Counted from the stretch's first letter, positions 42,965 to 51,400 are shown. The stretch: 64,000 nucleotides of DNA from a bacterium (Candidatus Blackallbacteria) CG13_big_fil_rev_8_21_14_2_50_49_14 (GCA_002783405.1 PFGG01000011.1:131434-195433); one strand, 5' to 3'. The notes: generated from the letters alone by a model not told the origin. Made by a program: numbers and translations.

Positions 42965-42998
42965 GATTCATATATTATTTAATTTTAATATATGAATC
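42965..42998. promoter_or_regulatory. 13-bp perfect inverted repeat in divergent promoter region
   Basis: GATTCATATATTA (42965-42977) and TAATATATGAATC (42986-42998) are exact inverted copies separated by 8 bases, between the carbonic-anhydrase-like gene and sulP. A dimeric-repressor operator is a natural reading. Confidence 0.6.
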
Positions 42999-43019
42999 TT
43001 CAAAATACCATGGCTTTAT

Positions 43020-43043
43020 GTTAATATATTTTAATATATTAAC
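43020..43043. promoter_or_regulatory. 10-bp perfect inverted repeat in divergent promoter region
   Basis: GTTAATATAT and ATATATTAAC flank a TTTA spacer. The half-site TTAATATAT also occurs in the larger repeat at 42985-42993, so the two sites may bind the same protein. Confidence 0.5.
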
Positions 43044-43052
43044 CGTAAAATT

Positions 43053-43082
43053 TCTCAGTAAATTTTCTCAGAAGAATAGTAT
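43053..43082 (+). promoter_or_regulatory. TCTCAG pair and -10-like hexamer of the second sulP
   Basis: Two TCTCAG elements (43053-43058 and 43066-43071, 13-bp period) precede TAGTAT (43077-43082), which ends 7 bases before the ATG at 43090. The elements resemble the 11-bp repeats upstream of the first sulP and of 39262, but the spacing differs. Confidence 0.4.
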
Positions 43083-43089
43083 CTACTCC

Positions 43090-44751
43090 ATGAATATTAA
43101 ACATTTCATTCGTGAATTTAAAAGCCTCTCTCTCAAGGAAGACCTGCCAGCTTCTCTAGCGGTCTTTCTTGTTGCTATCCCCCTGTGTCTGGGCATTGCC
43201 CATGCCTCCAAAGCACCGCTTTTGTCAGGTTTAATTGCAGGCATTGTGGGCGGTTTGGTCATTGGAGCATTGAGCAAATCACCGCTCAGTGTCAGCGGCC
43301 CAGCCGCTGGGCTTACGGCCATTGTTGCAGCCGCAGCCATGGAACTCCAGCATTTTGAAGCGCTCTTGGTCGCCATTGTTTTAGCTGGTTGTATACAAAT
43401 CGTACTTGGATTGCTCAAAGCGGGAGCACTGGGGAACTATATTCCCTCTGCCGTGATCAAAGGTATGTTGGCAGCCATCGGCGTCATACTGATTCTTAAA
43501 CAACTGCCTCACCTGATGGGTTACGACAAGGAGGCAGAAGGAGTAGAGCATTTTCAACTCCAAACTCCTGATTTAGAAGGGGTGACCCAAGAGGTCAACA
43601 AAGCAGTCGGGCATGCCGAAGGTCATTTCAATACCTTTACGATGATTTGGGACGCCCTTCAAAATATTCACTGGGAAATTTTTCTGATTGGATTGGCTTC
43701 GCTGGGGGTCATTCTTCTGTGGGATAAAACCCTTGGCAAAAAGATTAAAACAGTGCCCAGCTCTCTCTTGGCTGTTATTCTGGGCACCCTCCTGGCCTTG
43801 ATTGTTCAAAAGATCTTCCCAAATGGTGCCATCCAAGCCAATCACCTGGTGCAACTTCCAGAAATGAATTCACTGAATGACTTTATTCAACAGACCAGCT
43901 TTCCACTTTGGTCGGCTTTACAAAATCCCAAGGTCTATAATGCAGCGTTTACGATTGCCTTTGTAGCCTCGATCGAAAGTCTGCTCTCAATTGAAGCTGT
44001 TGATAAACTGGATCCACATAAACGCCGCACGCCTGTAAATCGAGAGTTGATGGCACAAGGCGCAGGCAATATACTCAGTGGTATACTTGGGGGCTTGCCC
44101 GTGACCTCTGTGATTGTTCGCAGCTCAGTCAATTTGGTAGCTGGGTCTAAAAGTAAATGGTCAGCTATTTTACATGGGGTGTGGCTCTTGATCGCTTTAT
44201 TTTTAGCTGCAGATCTGATCAATTTGATTCCGCTCAGCACCTTATCCGCCGTACTGATCGTGACAGGCTTTAAACTGGCCAGCCCCAAAACCTTTATTCA
44301 TACCTACCAGCACGGAAAAGATCAGTTTATTCCTTTTATGATCACCTTGGTCATGATTGTACTGACCGATCTTCTTTTGGGGGTTCTGATCGGACTTGCC
44401 GTTTCCAGCCTGTTTATTCTCTATAACCACTACAGAATTCCTGTACTCAAAGTTGAAAAAAATCAAAATCGAATTCGTTTGCTCTTTGCTGAGAATCTGA
44501 CCTTTCTCAACAAAGCCTTTGTGATTGATTTTCTTGAATCTTTACCCAATAACAGTCAGGTCATTCTCGATACTTCCCGTTGCAAATTCATTGACCATGA
44601 TATCGTTGAAGCACTTGAAGAATTCTCAATCAATTGCTTAGATCGGGGCATACAAATTTACAGTGATGAAGCTTCAGCACAGGAAAATACCCAAATCAGC
44701 CCTGAGAGATTCGAAAAGCTTGAAGCCTTGAGCCACGTTCCGGGAATTTAA
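43090..44751 (+). CDS. SulP family anion (putative bicarbonate) transporter, second copy
   Basis: The 553-residue paralogue of the transporter at 32024 shares blocks such as L-A-S-P-K-x-F-I-H-T-Y and V-S-G-P-A-A-G-L with it. It has about 11-12 membrane helices (DLPASLAVFLVAIPLCLGIA) and a C-terminal STAS domain (VILDTSRCKFIDHDIVEALE). An insert of about 60 residues between helices (residues about 150-210, with G-Y-D-K-E-A-E-G-V-E) is absent from the first copy. ATG at 43090 is chosen by alignment with SulP N-termini; no Shine-Dalgarno precedes it. It is divergent from the carbonic-anhydrase-like gene, a pairing that supports bicarbonate as substrate. Confidence 0.9.
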   Translation: MNIKHFIREFKSLSLKEDLPASLAVFLVAIPLCLGIAHASKAPLLSGLIAGIVGGLVIGALSKSPLSVSGPAAGLTAIVAAAAMELQHFEALLVAIVLAGCIQIVLGLLKAGALGNYIPSAVIKGMLAAIGVILILKQLPHLMGYDKEAEGVEHFQLQTPDLEGVTQEVNKAVGHAEGHFNTFTMIWDALQNIHWEIFLIGLASLGVILLWDKTLGKKIKTVPSSLLAVILGTLLALIVQKIFPNGAIQANHLVQLPEMNSLNDFIQQTSFPLWSALQNPKVYNAAFTIAFVASIESLLSIEAVDKLDPHKRRTPVNRELMAQGAGNILSGILGGLPVTSVIVRSSVNLVAGSKSKWSAILHGVWLLIALFLAADLINLIPLSTLSAVLIVTGFKLASPKTFIHTYQHGKDQFIPFMITLVMIVLTDLLLGVLIGLAVSSLFILYNHYRIPVLKVEKNQNRIRLLFAENLTFLNKAFVIDFLESLPNNSQVILDTSRCKFIDHDIVEALEEFSINCLDRGIQIYSDEASAQENTQISPERFEKLEALSHVPGI

Positions 44752-44773
44752 GCTCAAAACAGAATAACCTGAA

Positions 44774-44800
44774 GGCATGAAAAGAAGAGCTTTTCATGCC
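44774..44800. terminator. Hairpin between convergent genes
   Basis: A perfect 11-bp stem (44774-44784 with 44790-44800) and a 5-base loop lie between the sulP stop and the pirin stop. There is no T-run on either side, so it may be a weak terminator or an mRNA-protecting hairpin. Confidence 0.55.
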
Positions 44801-44817
44801 TGAAAGAGCCTGGGTAT

Positions 44818-45537
44818 TTAGGGGGTTTCAAATTGCATGGGCACTTCAATCATCAAAACTTTGGCATCTGAAAGGGCATTGAGCGTCAGCTCATTTAATT
44901 CCCATACCCCCAACCCGTCACGTGCCGAAAGCGTTTCTCCAGCCACTGAGACTTCGCCCTCCAGTACAAAAAGGTACAGGCCCTGTCCCGTGGCATGTGG
45001 GGTATAGGGAAGTCGGTGATCCTGCTCCAAATCTGCCAAGCAAAACCAGGCTTGCTGGTTGATCCAAACACCTTCGCCCCTCTGGGGAGAAACCACTGTC
45101 TGCCAAACGTTCAAGCGCTCCTTAACAGAGAATGTTCTTTGTTCATAGCGAGGCCTTATATTTAGTTTTTCAGGTAAGATCCAAATTTGTAAAAAATTTA
45201 CTTCCTGATCCGCATGATCATTGTATTCGGAATGAAAAACACCTGTGCCCGCCGACATAATCTGAACATCCTGTTCGTGAATCACCTGCACGTTCCCCAT
45301 ATTGTCACGATGCGCCAAGGCACCAGAAAGCGGAATTGAGATGATTTCCATATTCTGATGAGGATGTTGCCCAAATCCTTTGCCCCCCTGAACTCGATCA
45401 TCGTTGAGAACGCGCAAAGCACCAAAATGCATACGTTCTGGATGGTAATAACCAGCGAAACTAAAGGTATGGTAGGAATGAAGCCAACCATGTTCGGCGA
45501 CCCCTCTGCTATCGGCGCGATGTAAAATCTTTTTCAT
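44818..45537 (-). CDS. Pirin family protein (bicupin)
   Basis: The ATG at 45537 with AAAGGA upstream gives 239 residues. The N-terminal cupin has the pirin metal motif: F-G-Q-H-P-H-Q-N-M-E-I-I and V-F-H-S-E-Y-N, with the signature R-V-L-N-D-D-R-V near residue 43. The YhhW-type C-terminal cupin is shorter. Characterised relatives act as quercetinases or as redox-linked regulators; the cellular substrate is unknown. It is convergent with sulP and divergent from the ketosynthase gene. Confidence 0.92.
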   Translation of the reverse strand: MKKILHRADSRGVAEHGWLHSYHTFSFAGYYHPERMHFGALRVLNDDRVQGGKGFGQHPHQNMEIISIPLSGALAHRDNMGNVQVIHEQDVQIMSAGTGVFHSEYNDHADQEVNFLQIWILPEKLNIRPRYEQRTFSVKERLNVWQTVVSPQRGEGVWINQQAWFCLADLEQDHRLPYTPHATGQGLYLFVLEGEVSVAGETLSARDGLGVWELNELTLNALSDAKVLMIEVPMQFETP

Positions 45538-45657
45538 GAGAATTCCTTTCTCCACAGGTATAGTTTGATACTAAATTATTTAACATTAAAATACAAGCCT
45601 GTCTTTTTCAGGCTCTCCCGCAAAGGTATACTGAAGAAAAAAACAGGGGTGTACACG

Positions 45658-46746
45658 ATGCAATCTCCTCCCGGCGGCAAATCCTTTGGCCCAGTTCGTG
45701 GTGTGCGAATCAGTTTTGCTGCGAGCGCCTGGCCCAAACCACTCCAAGTTCAAGCAAAAGAAATATCTAATTTAACAAACCACGATGTATTTGCCCATCT
45801 GCTGGGGCCCAACTATGCAAATATTCTCGCCACACGGGACATGCACCCCGATTATCCCGAACAGGTGATCGGTTTAAAAAACCGTCAATGGACGCATCTG
45901 GTGGGAACCCCAGCAAATCACAGCGAAGAAAATTCAGTCGATCTGGGCACCCAAGCAGTTCTCAAACTGATGGAGAACCAAGCCCTCAAAGAGCAGCAAC
46001 CAGGCCTGCTGCTCTTTGCCTCAACGACCCCGCATAAAATAACCTCTTCATCGGCTTGTGCTGTGGGGGCAGCCACAGGTATCAAATGCCCGGCCCTGGA
46101 TATAAAAGCGGGTTGCAGCACGGGATTATATGCCCTCGTAACAGCCTCACTCTACGCCCAGGCAGGGTTGGGGCCGGTATTGTTGGTTGCTGCTGAGACC
46201 CCCTCAAAATATGCCAACCCCCAGATTCCTGAAACAGTCATGGGCGTAGGAGATGGAGCAGTCGCATTCTGGATTGAAAAATCCACAGAAGAGACCGGGC
46301 TTTTGGGTGGATATTTAGGGGCCGATGGTGAATTGGGGGTACTGGTCAATACCCCTGGTCTGCTCCCACCTACCCCTGAGGCCATTGCTCAAAATCTTTA
46401 TGCCTACCATGGGGATACCAGCAGTTTAAAAGAAGCTGTTCCCGCCCGATATTTGGCCGCAATGCAGGGGGCCTTGGCAGAAGCAAAACTGCAAGTCAAC
46501 GATCTTGACCTGTATATTCCCCATCAGGTAAATCGGCAATTGACCAGCAAAGTCGCAGAACTTTTAGGCATTCCCCCTGAAAAACAATTTCACAATCTGC
46601 ACCGCCATGCCAGCGTCGCAGGCGCAGCCGTCTTAATCGCTTTACAAGAAGCCCTTGAGAGCAAAGCCATTCAACCAGGTCATAGGGTCGCACTCAATAC
46701 GGTCGGCGGGGGACTCACCTGGGGCGGTTTGATCTGGCAATTCTGA
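45658..46746 (+). CDS. 3-oxoacyl-ACP synthase III-like ketosynthase
   Basis: ATG at 45658 with AGGGG gives 362 residues in the FabH/thiolase fold. The nucleophile C153 lies in A-G-C-S-T-G, and H289 in P-H-Q-V-N. The Asn of the third catalytic motif (G-N-T/V-S/G) seems to be missing: the matching stretch is L-H-R-H-A-S-V-A-G-A. The enzyme may thus catalyse acyl transfer or condensation in an atypical way. It starts a three-gene unit with an acyl ligase (2-base gap) and an ACP, so its substrate is probably an acyl group loaded on that ACP rather than a housekeeping primer. Confidence 0.85.
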   Translation: MQSPPGGKSFGPVRGVRISFAASAWPKPLQVQAKEISNLTNHDVFAHLLGPNYANILATRDMHPDYPEQVIGLKNRQWTHLVGTPANHSEENSVDLGTQAVLKLMENQALKEQQPGLLLFASTTPHKITSSSACAVGAATGIKCPALDIKAGCSTGLYALVTASLYAQAGLGPVLLVAAETPSKYANPQIPETVMGVGDGAVAFWIEKSTEETGLLGGYLGADGELGVLVNTPGLLPPTPEAIAQNLYAYHGDTSSLKEAVPARYLAAMQGALAEAKLQVNDLDLYIPHQVNRQLTSKVAELLGIPPEKQFHNLHRHASVAGAAVLIALQEALESKAIQPGHRVALNTVGGGLTWGGLIWQF

Positions 46747-46748
46747 AA

Positions 46749-48122
46749 ATGCATGATTTTCAAAGTCTTTTAGAAAGCTTCTTGAGCCGAAAATCTGATC
46801 TGACGCTTGAAGATGCCCAAAACAAGCAAACGTATCTTGAATTTGGAGCCCAGGTCAAGGCCAAAGCCTTGGGGCTTCAAAGCGAATTTTCAATCGGCCA
46901 GCGTTTTCTGCTCCAAGCCAGGCATGATCTTCATTATCTTTCTGATCTGCTGGCCTTACTGGCTGCAGGAATGCTCGCCATTCCTTATCCCTGCGGCCTA
47001 CCTGAAGAACAGGTCACTATTCTGACAAAACGATTTCAGGCTCAAAAAGCCCCACCACTTTTTCCTGAAGGCCAAGGGAATTTAAGCCCCCTTGATCCCC
47101 AAAGCCTGTGTCTGGCTTTGCTTACTTCAGGTTCAGGCGGAGAACTCAAAGCAGCAGGTTTTCAAGCCCAGGCTTTGTTTTGGAATGCCCTCACCGTCAT
47201 GCAGGAACAGGCCTTAGCATCGCCTGGGAATATGGGAATTCATCTCCCCCTGCACCATGCTTTTGGCTTGGTGACCCAAATGCTCCCGGCCTTGATTTCA
47301 GCTAGCCCTTTGATATTACTCGAACGCCAGCTCTGGCCCGGTGATCTGCTCAAAAAACTACAGGCCCATCAAATAGCAACCTTCGCAGCAGTCCCTACCA
47401 CGCTGCGTTTGATGCTGCAAGGCTCACCTCCCCCCTTGGAATCGCTCCAACATCTTTCGATTGCGGGGGCTGCTTTACATCCTGAAGAAATCCCCGCCCT
47501 GCAAAGACTCTTTCCGCAAGCTGAAATTTGGATCGGTTATGGGCTGACCGAAGCAGGCCCCCGTGTCAGCGCCATTTCCAGCAAAGCTCCGGATTTTCAT
47601 TCTGGCAGTGCCGGATTTGCCTTAAAAGGGGTAGAACTGCGGATCGAAAATGAAGAGCTTTGCGTGCGCAGCCCCTCCCTGATGCAAGGGTATCTGGAAG
47701 CCCCAGAACTAACCCAAGCAACCCTTCAGGCGGGTTGGCTCCGCAGCGGAGACAAAGCCTCACTGGATGCACAGGGACGCTTGTTTATCGAAGGGCGCTG
47801 TGACGATACCCTGCTCTGTGCTGGCGAAAAAGTCGCCCCCCTGCAGGTCGAAAGAATTCTCTTACAAGCGCCGGGAATCCTGCATGTCGCGGTATATGGA
47901 GAACCCGACCCCATCCTCGGCACACGCTTAATTGCCTTGCTTCAGGCTCAAAATGAAGGGCCAAGTACTAACTTGCATGCTCTCAAAAAATTCTGTAGAT
48001 TGCACCTTGAACCCCATCAAATTCCCAGTTTATTTTACAGCGTCACACATCTGCCGCTCACTACAACCGGAAAACTGAGACGAAAGGAACTTTCACAATG
48101 GCCCAAAACCCCCTGGTCATGA
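46749..48122 (+). CDS. AMP-dependent acyl-CoA/acyl-ACP ligase
   Basis: The 457-residue enzyme belongs to the ANL superfamily. The P-loop-like motif reads L-L-T-S-G-S-G-G-E (usual TSGTTG), followed by I-G-Y-G-L-T-E-A-G, R-S-G-D-K-A-S-L-D, the hinge E-G-R-C-D-D-T, and T-T-T-G-K-L-R-R-K near the C-terminus with the catalytic Lys. It would activate a carboxylic acid as the adenylate and load it on CoA or on the ACP encoded next. It is somewhat short for the family (about 500). Its end overlaps the ACP gene by 25 bases. Confidence 0.9.
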   Translation: MHDFQSLLESFLSRKSDLTLEDAQNKQTYLEFGAQVKAKALGLQSEFSIGQRFLLQARHDLHYLSDLLALLAAGMLAIPYPCGLPEEQVTILTKRFQAQKAPPLFPEGQGNLSPLDPQSLCLALLTSGSGGELKAAGFQAQALFWNALTVMQEQALASPGNMGIHLPLHHAFGLVTQMLPALISASPLILLERQLWPGDLLKKLQAHQIATFAAVPTTLRLMLQGSPPPLESLQHLSIAGAALHPEEIPALQRLFPQAEIWIGYGLTEAGPRVSAISSKAPDFHSGSAGFALKGVELRIENEELCVRSPSLMQGYLEAPELTQATLQAGWLRSGDKASLDAQGRLFIEGRCDDTLLCAGEKVAPLQVERILLQAPGILHVAVYGEPDPILGTRLIALLQAQNEGPSTNLHALKKFCRLHLEPHQIPSLFYSVTHLPLTTTGKLRRKELSQWPKTPWS

Positions 48123-48361
48123 ACACATTGATAGCGCTTTTTAAAAAAGAAGGGTGGGCTGCACCAGAAACACAACTGGATTCAAGCACCCGACTCAAAG
48201 AAGATTTGGCCCTGGATTCCTTTGATTTGGTGCAATTGATTCTGGCCTTGAACCATACCTTTCAGATCGAACTGGGCAGCCAGTTAATGACAGGTGAACA
48301 TTTGGCGACACTTGGCTCTCTTGTTGAATTATTAGAGAGCCAAATGCACACAGCGGACTAA
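48098..48361 (+). CDS. Acyl carrier protein
   Basis: The 87-residue protein has the carrier-protein core D-L-A-L-D-S41-F-D-L-V-Q-L; S41 would carry phosphopantetheine. It overlaps the upstream ligase and completes a ketosynthase/ligase/ACP unit. It differs from housekeeping AcpP in lacking the D-S-L-D form and in its higher hydrophobicity, so a dedicated secondary pathway is more likely. The start ATG is inside the ligase gene, with AAGGAA just upstream. Confidence 0.88.
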   Translation: MAQNPLVMNTLIALFKKEGWAAPETQLDSSTRLKEDLALDSFDLVQLILALNHTFQIELGSQLMTGEHLATLGSLVELLESQMHTAD

Positions 48362-49200
48362 AACAAATGGGCAGTGATCCCCACTGAAACAATCAGAAAA
48401 TGCAACCAATTGTTTGAATAACCATCCCCCGAAAAGCCCTTTTCTTCAGAGGTACCAACCGATCCGCCACCCAAATAGCGCAGATTTAAATAGGGGTAAT
48501 AGGTATCACTCAAGTTGGCCCCTACGCGCAGATTGGCGTCTAAAATAGCCCCAATCACCTCATTGGTGCTGCCATTGAGATAGCTGACCGGCGCATAAAA
48601 GCCGTCGATCTCGCTGCCCCACCACCAGATTTCATTGATGCGATGGCGGGAACGGAATTTGAGAATCGGCACAGGGCCAATATTGGTCTTTGAAACCAAT
48701 TGTTTACCATCCAAGGATTCAAACTCAATCACCGCATCGCGAAGCTGAAGTGAAACCCCCACAGCCAATTCTTCAAAAACATCGGTATTAAAATCGTAGA
48801 GGTAGGAACCCCGAAAGAAGGGAAAATCATAGAGAAAACGCATGGGCGTTCCACGCAGAAAGGTCTGATTGTCCTGGCGGATATCGCGAGATAAAACAGC
48901 CTGAGAACTCAGCGTTAAAGGCTGATACATAAACACCAAAGTCTGATGCGGATCGAGCTGAAGATCCAGACTCATACGCGGAAGCGGAAAAAGGGTATCC
49001 TGTCCTCCTTCTTTCACATAATCAAAGTTGGTATTGTTTTGACTGAATTGAATGGTATGGCTCATCACCCCTAAAAAACCATACTCTAAACTGGCCTCTA
49101 AACGGGGGTATTTTTCCCAGGTGTCTGATTCGGCCTGGGCCGGCAAAACCAGCGCACAAAAAGTCAGCAATGACACAAACAAAGAAATATAAGTTTTCAT
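48358..49200 (-). CDS. Outer-membrane beta-barrel protein, unknown function
   Basis: The 280-residue protein has a signal peptide (FVSLLTFCALVLPAQA) and a mature part of alternating strands with many Tyr, Trp and Phe. It ends V-G-I-T-A-H-L-F with a terminal Phe, as in OMPs. The size suggests 10-12 strands. The family is not recognised. It is convergent with the ACP gene and overlaps it by 4 bases. Confidence 0.78.
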   Translation of the reverse strand: MKTYISLFVSLLTFCALVLPAQAESDTWEKYPRLEASLEYGFLGVMSHTIQFSQNNTNFDYVKEGGQDTLFPLPRMSLDLQLDPHQTLVFMYQPLTLSSQAVLSRDIRQDNQTFLRGTPMRFLYDFPFFRGSYLYDFNTDVFEELAVGVSLQLRDAVIEFESLDGKQLVSKTNIGPVPILKFRSRHRINEIWWWGSEIDGFYAPVSYLNGSTNEVIGAILDANLRVGANLSDTYYPYLNLRYLGGGSVGTSEEKGFSGDGYSNNWLHFLIVSVGITAHLF

Positions 49201-49274
49201 GCCCCAATTATCTTTCTTATCTTAGTTAAGCCTGATCATAAAGCCTGCTATAGCTTCAGAACAAAAGTTCAGGG

Positions 49275-49307
49275 CAAAAAATAAAAAGAGGCGGTATTCA
49301 AACCGCC
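49275..49307 (-). terminator. Rho-independent terminator of the glycine-zipper gene
   Basis: GGCGGT (49290-49295) pairs with ACCGCC (49302-49307) around a 6-base loop; on the minus strand a U-rich tract follows. Confidence 0.8.
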
Positions 49308-49357
49308 CATGAGAGAGACACAAAAAGAAAGTTAAAACTTAAATAGAAAAGAGAAGC

Positions 49358-49879
49358 TTACTCTTGAGAGTTGAGCAAGCCAATACCTGCGCCAATTGCG
49401 GCACCAACCCCCATGGCTATCGGGGAAACTGACATCAGGCGATCTGTGGCCATGGTGCCGACAACAGAGGCCGCCATGCCGAGAATCGAACCGCCCATTA
49501 AGGCGCCACCGACAGTATTTTTAACAGCATTCAGATTCTTATCACCGGTTTCGATATTGATCAAACCGATTCCAGCGCCCAAGGCGACACCCAGCGCAGT
49601 GCCTGGTACAGTAGGAGCCATGCCGCGATCCATCACCATAGAGGTTACAGCTGACTGAACGACTGCGGTAATGCCACCGCCTAAAAGGGCACCGCCACCT
49701 AATTTCTTTGCAATTTCAATCGGGGTTGAAGTTCTACTCAGTTCAAGCGCATCCGCTTGATCGAGGGGGTTGCTCTCAGGAATAGGAGCGGGAAGGGGCT
49801 GAGGTTCAGGGCGGGTCGCAGTGACACGGGTTTCAACAGTGACTTGTACATTTTGGCCAGAAACTTGAAAATTACCCAT
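49358..49879 (-). CDS. Glycine-zipper protein with internal duplication
   Basis: The 173-residue product has a Pro-rich N-terminal linker and two tandem copies of a 50-residue unit (residues about 62-115 and 122-173). Each unit has G-G-A-L-L/M-G-G, then a hydrophobic hairpin, D-R, and G-A-x-I-G-A-G-I-G-L. Gly-x3-Gly patterns are typical of glycine-zipper membrane segments. There is no signal peptide, so membrane insertion or a secreted, phage-like assembly cannot be decided. A good terminator follows. The family is not recognised. Confidence 0.68.
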   Translation of the reverse strand: MGNFQVSGQNVQVTVETRVTATRPEPQPLPAPIPESNPLDQADALELSRTSTPIEIAKKLGGGALLGGGITAVVQSAVTSMVMDRGMAPTVPGTALGVALGAGIGLINIETGDKNLNAVKNTVGGALMGGSILGMAASVVGTMATDRLMSVSPIAMGVGAAIGAGIGLLNSQE

Positions 49880-49994
49880 TTGAATTGATTCTCTCTTTCA
49901 CAATATCTCTCTCTGATAATACATATATACCCACCCGCAGGTCTTTCCTGACCTTAAGAAGCTCAAGCTAAATTTAAAATTGGGTTAGTTTTGT

Positions 49995-51188
49995 TTAATC
50001 TCTTGCAGCAGCAAATTGTTCGCGCCGCCGTTTGATTTCGCGGGTGATCAAATCTAATTCCCGGCCCACCTGGCCTGCGACAGATGTATTTTCTTCGGCA
50101 CGGCGAATCAGATAGGGCACGATATCCTTTACGGGCGCATAGGGGACATATTTGACCACGTTATAACCTGCCTGGGCCAAATTAAAGCTCAAATGGTCAC
50201 TCATGCCCAAAAGTTGGGCAAACCAGATTTGGGCATGATTTTCAGGCAAAGCATATTTCTGCATCCATTGCACGAGGTGGTAATTGCTGTTTTCGTTGTG
50301 GCTACCGGCACAGAGCGAAATTCGGTCAAGATTTTCAAGACAATAACTGACCGCAGCATTAAAATCCCGATCCGTACTGGCCTTATCGGGTTGAATGGGA
50401 TCCGGATAGCCTTTGCTCAAGGCCCGCGCACGTTCTTTTTCCATATAGGCCCCCCGCACCAGTTTGAGCCCCAAATAAAAGCCTTCTTTTTGGGCTTGGG
50501 CATGCAATTCCTTGAGATAGCTCAGGCGATCCCAGCGGTAAATTTGCAGGGTATTCCAAACCCAGGCTTTTTCCCGATTGAATTTACGCATCATTTCCAG
50601 GGCAAAACGATCAATTGCTGGTTGAATCCAGGTTTCTTCTGCATCCAAAAAAACAGGGGTTTCAGCATCTGCAGCAGCCCGACAAATGCGTTCAATCCGA
50701 TGCTCTACCCGTTCGAGTTCCTCTTTTTCAGAGGCACTGAGCCCACCCCATTGACTGGCTTTTTCGAGCAATTCATAACGGGCCAGACCCGTCACCTTAA
50801 AAACTGCAAAAGGGATATGGGGATCCCCCTTGGCCCGTGCGATGATTTTCAAGAGTTCTTGTGTGGTCTGTTCAAAACTGTTCTCACTGGACTTGCCTTC
50901 GGCAGAATAATCAAGAATCGTGCCGATTCCATAGTCTGCCAAACGCTCAATCGTCTGACGACATTCTTCAATCGTCTCTCCCCCCACAAACTGGCGAAAC
51001 AGAGTCGCTTTGATGGCGGGGCTTAAGGGCAAATGCAGGGCAAAACCAATTTGCGTTAAATATTTTCCGCATTCAACCAGGTTTCTGTTGCCCAGGGTAC
51101 GAAACAGGAGATATGCCCGACGCAAATCTAAATCGCTGCGACTGGCAAAGGCAATTTCAGTATTATCAAAAGATATTTCAATTGGCAT
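49995..51188 (-). CDS. Proline dehydrogenase
   Basis: ATG at 51188 gives 397 residues forming an FAD-binding beta/alpha barrel of the PRODH family. Recognisable stretches are T-I-L-D-Y-S-A-E-G-K, P-V-F-L-D-A-E-E-T, G-L-K-L-V-R-G-A-Y-M-E-K-E-R and the C-terminal R-R-A-E-E-N-T-S-V-A-G-Q. It oxidises proline to pyrroline-5-carboxylate, passing electrons to the respiratory chain. It is a stand-alone enzyme without the dehydrogenase domain of PutA. The reverse-direction enzyme, ProC, is encoded 9 kb away. A weak GAAG is the RBS. Confidence 0.93.
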   Translation of the reverse strand: MPIEISFDNTEIAFASRSDLDLRRAYLLFRTLGNRNLVECGKYLTQIGFALHLPLSPAIKATLFRQFVGGETIEECRQTIERLADYGIGTILDYSAEGKSSENSFEQTTQELLKIIARAKGDPHIPFAVFKVTGLARYELLEKASQWGGLSASEKEELERVEHRIERICRAAADAETPVFLDAEETWIQPAIDRFALEMMRKFNREKAWVWNTLQIYRWDRLSYLKELHAQAQKEGFYLGLKLVRGAYMEKERARALSKGYPDPIQPDKASTDRDFNAAVSYCLENLDRISLCAGSHNENSNYHLVQWMQKYALPENHAQIWFAQLLGMSDHLSFNLAQAGYNVVKYVPYAPVKDIVPYLIRRAEENTSVAGQVGRELDLITREIKRRREQFAAARD

Positions 51189-51260
51189 ATTTTCTTCTCT
51201 ATCCAGCAGATTCTGCTCTATCTTACTCTTTCTGACAGCACTCCCCAAGAGGGTGCAGAA

Positions 51261-51291
51261 AAGAAAAAGCCTGCCCCGGGGGAGGGCAGGC
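51261..51291 (-). terminator. Rho-independent terminator of the nucleotidyltransferase operon
   Basis: GCCTGCCC (51269-51276) pairs with GGGCAGGC (51284-51291). A U-run follows on the minus strand. It lies 110 bases beyond the nucleotidyltransferase stop. Confidence 0.85.
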
Positions 51292-51400
51292 AGGGCCACT
51301 TGCCAGAGCAAGTACTTGAAGGGACAGAGTCATTGTTCAGGAAGCCTGAACACTTTAATAATATAAAGTTTTATTAAGCATTGTCAAGAAGCATTTAGAA

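Noticed and set aside
27182-44751. Carboxysome or CO2-fixation cluster
   Set aside because: No RuBisCO, shell protein, CsoS/Ccm protein or phosphoribulokinase is present.
50193-51026. 277-residue open frame on the plus strand
   Set aside because: It is antisense to proline dehydrogenase, has no ribosome-binding site and no sensible composition.
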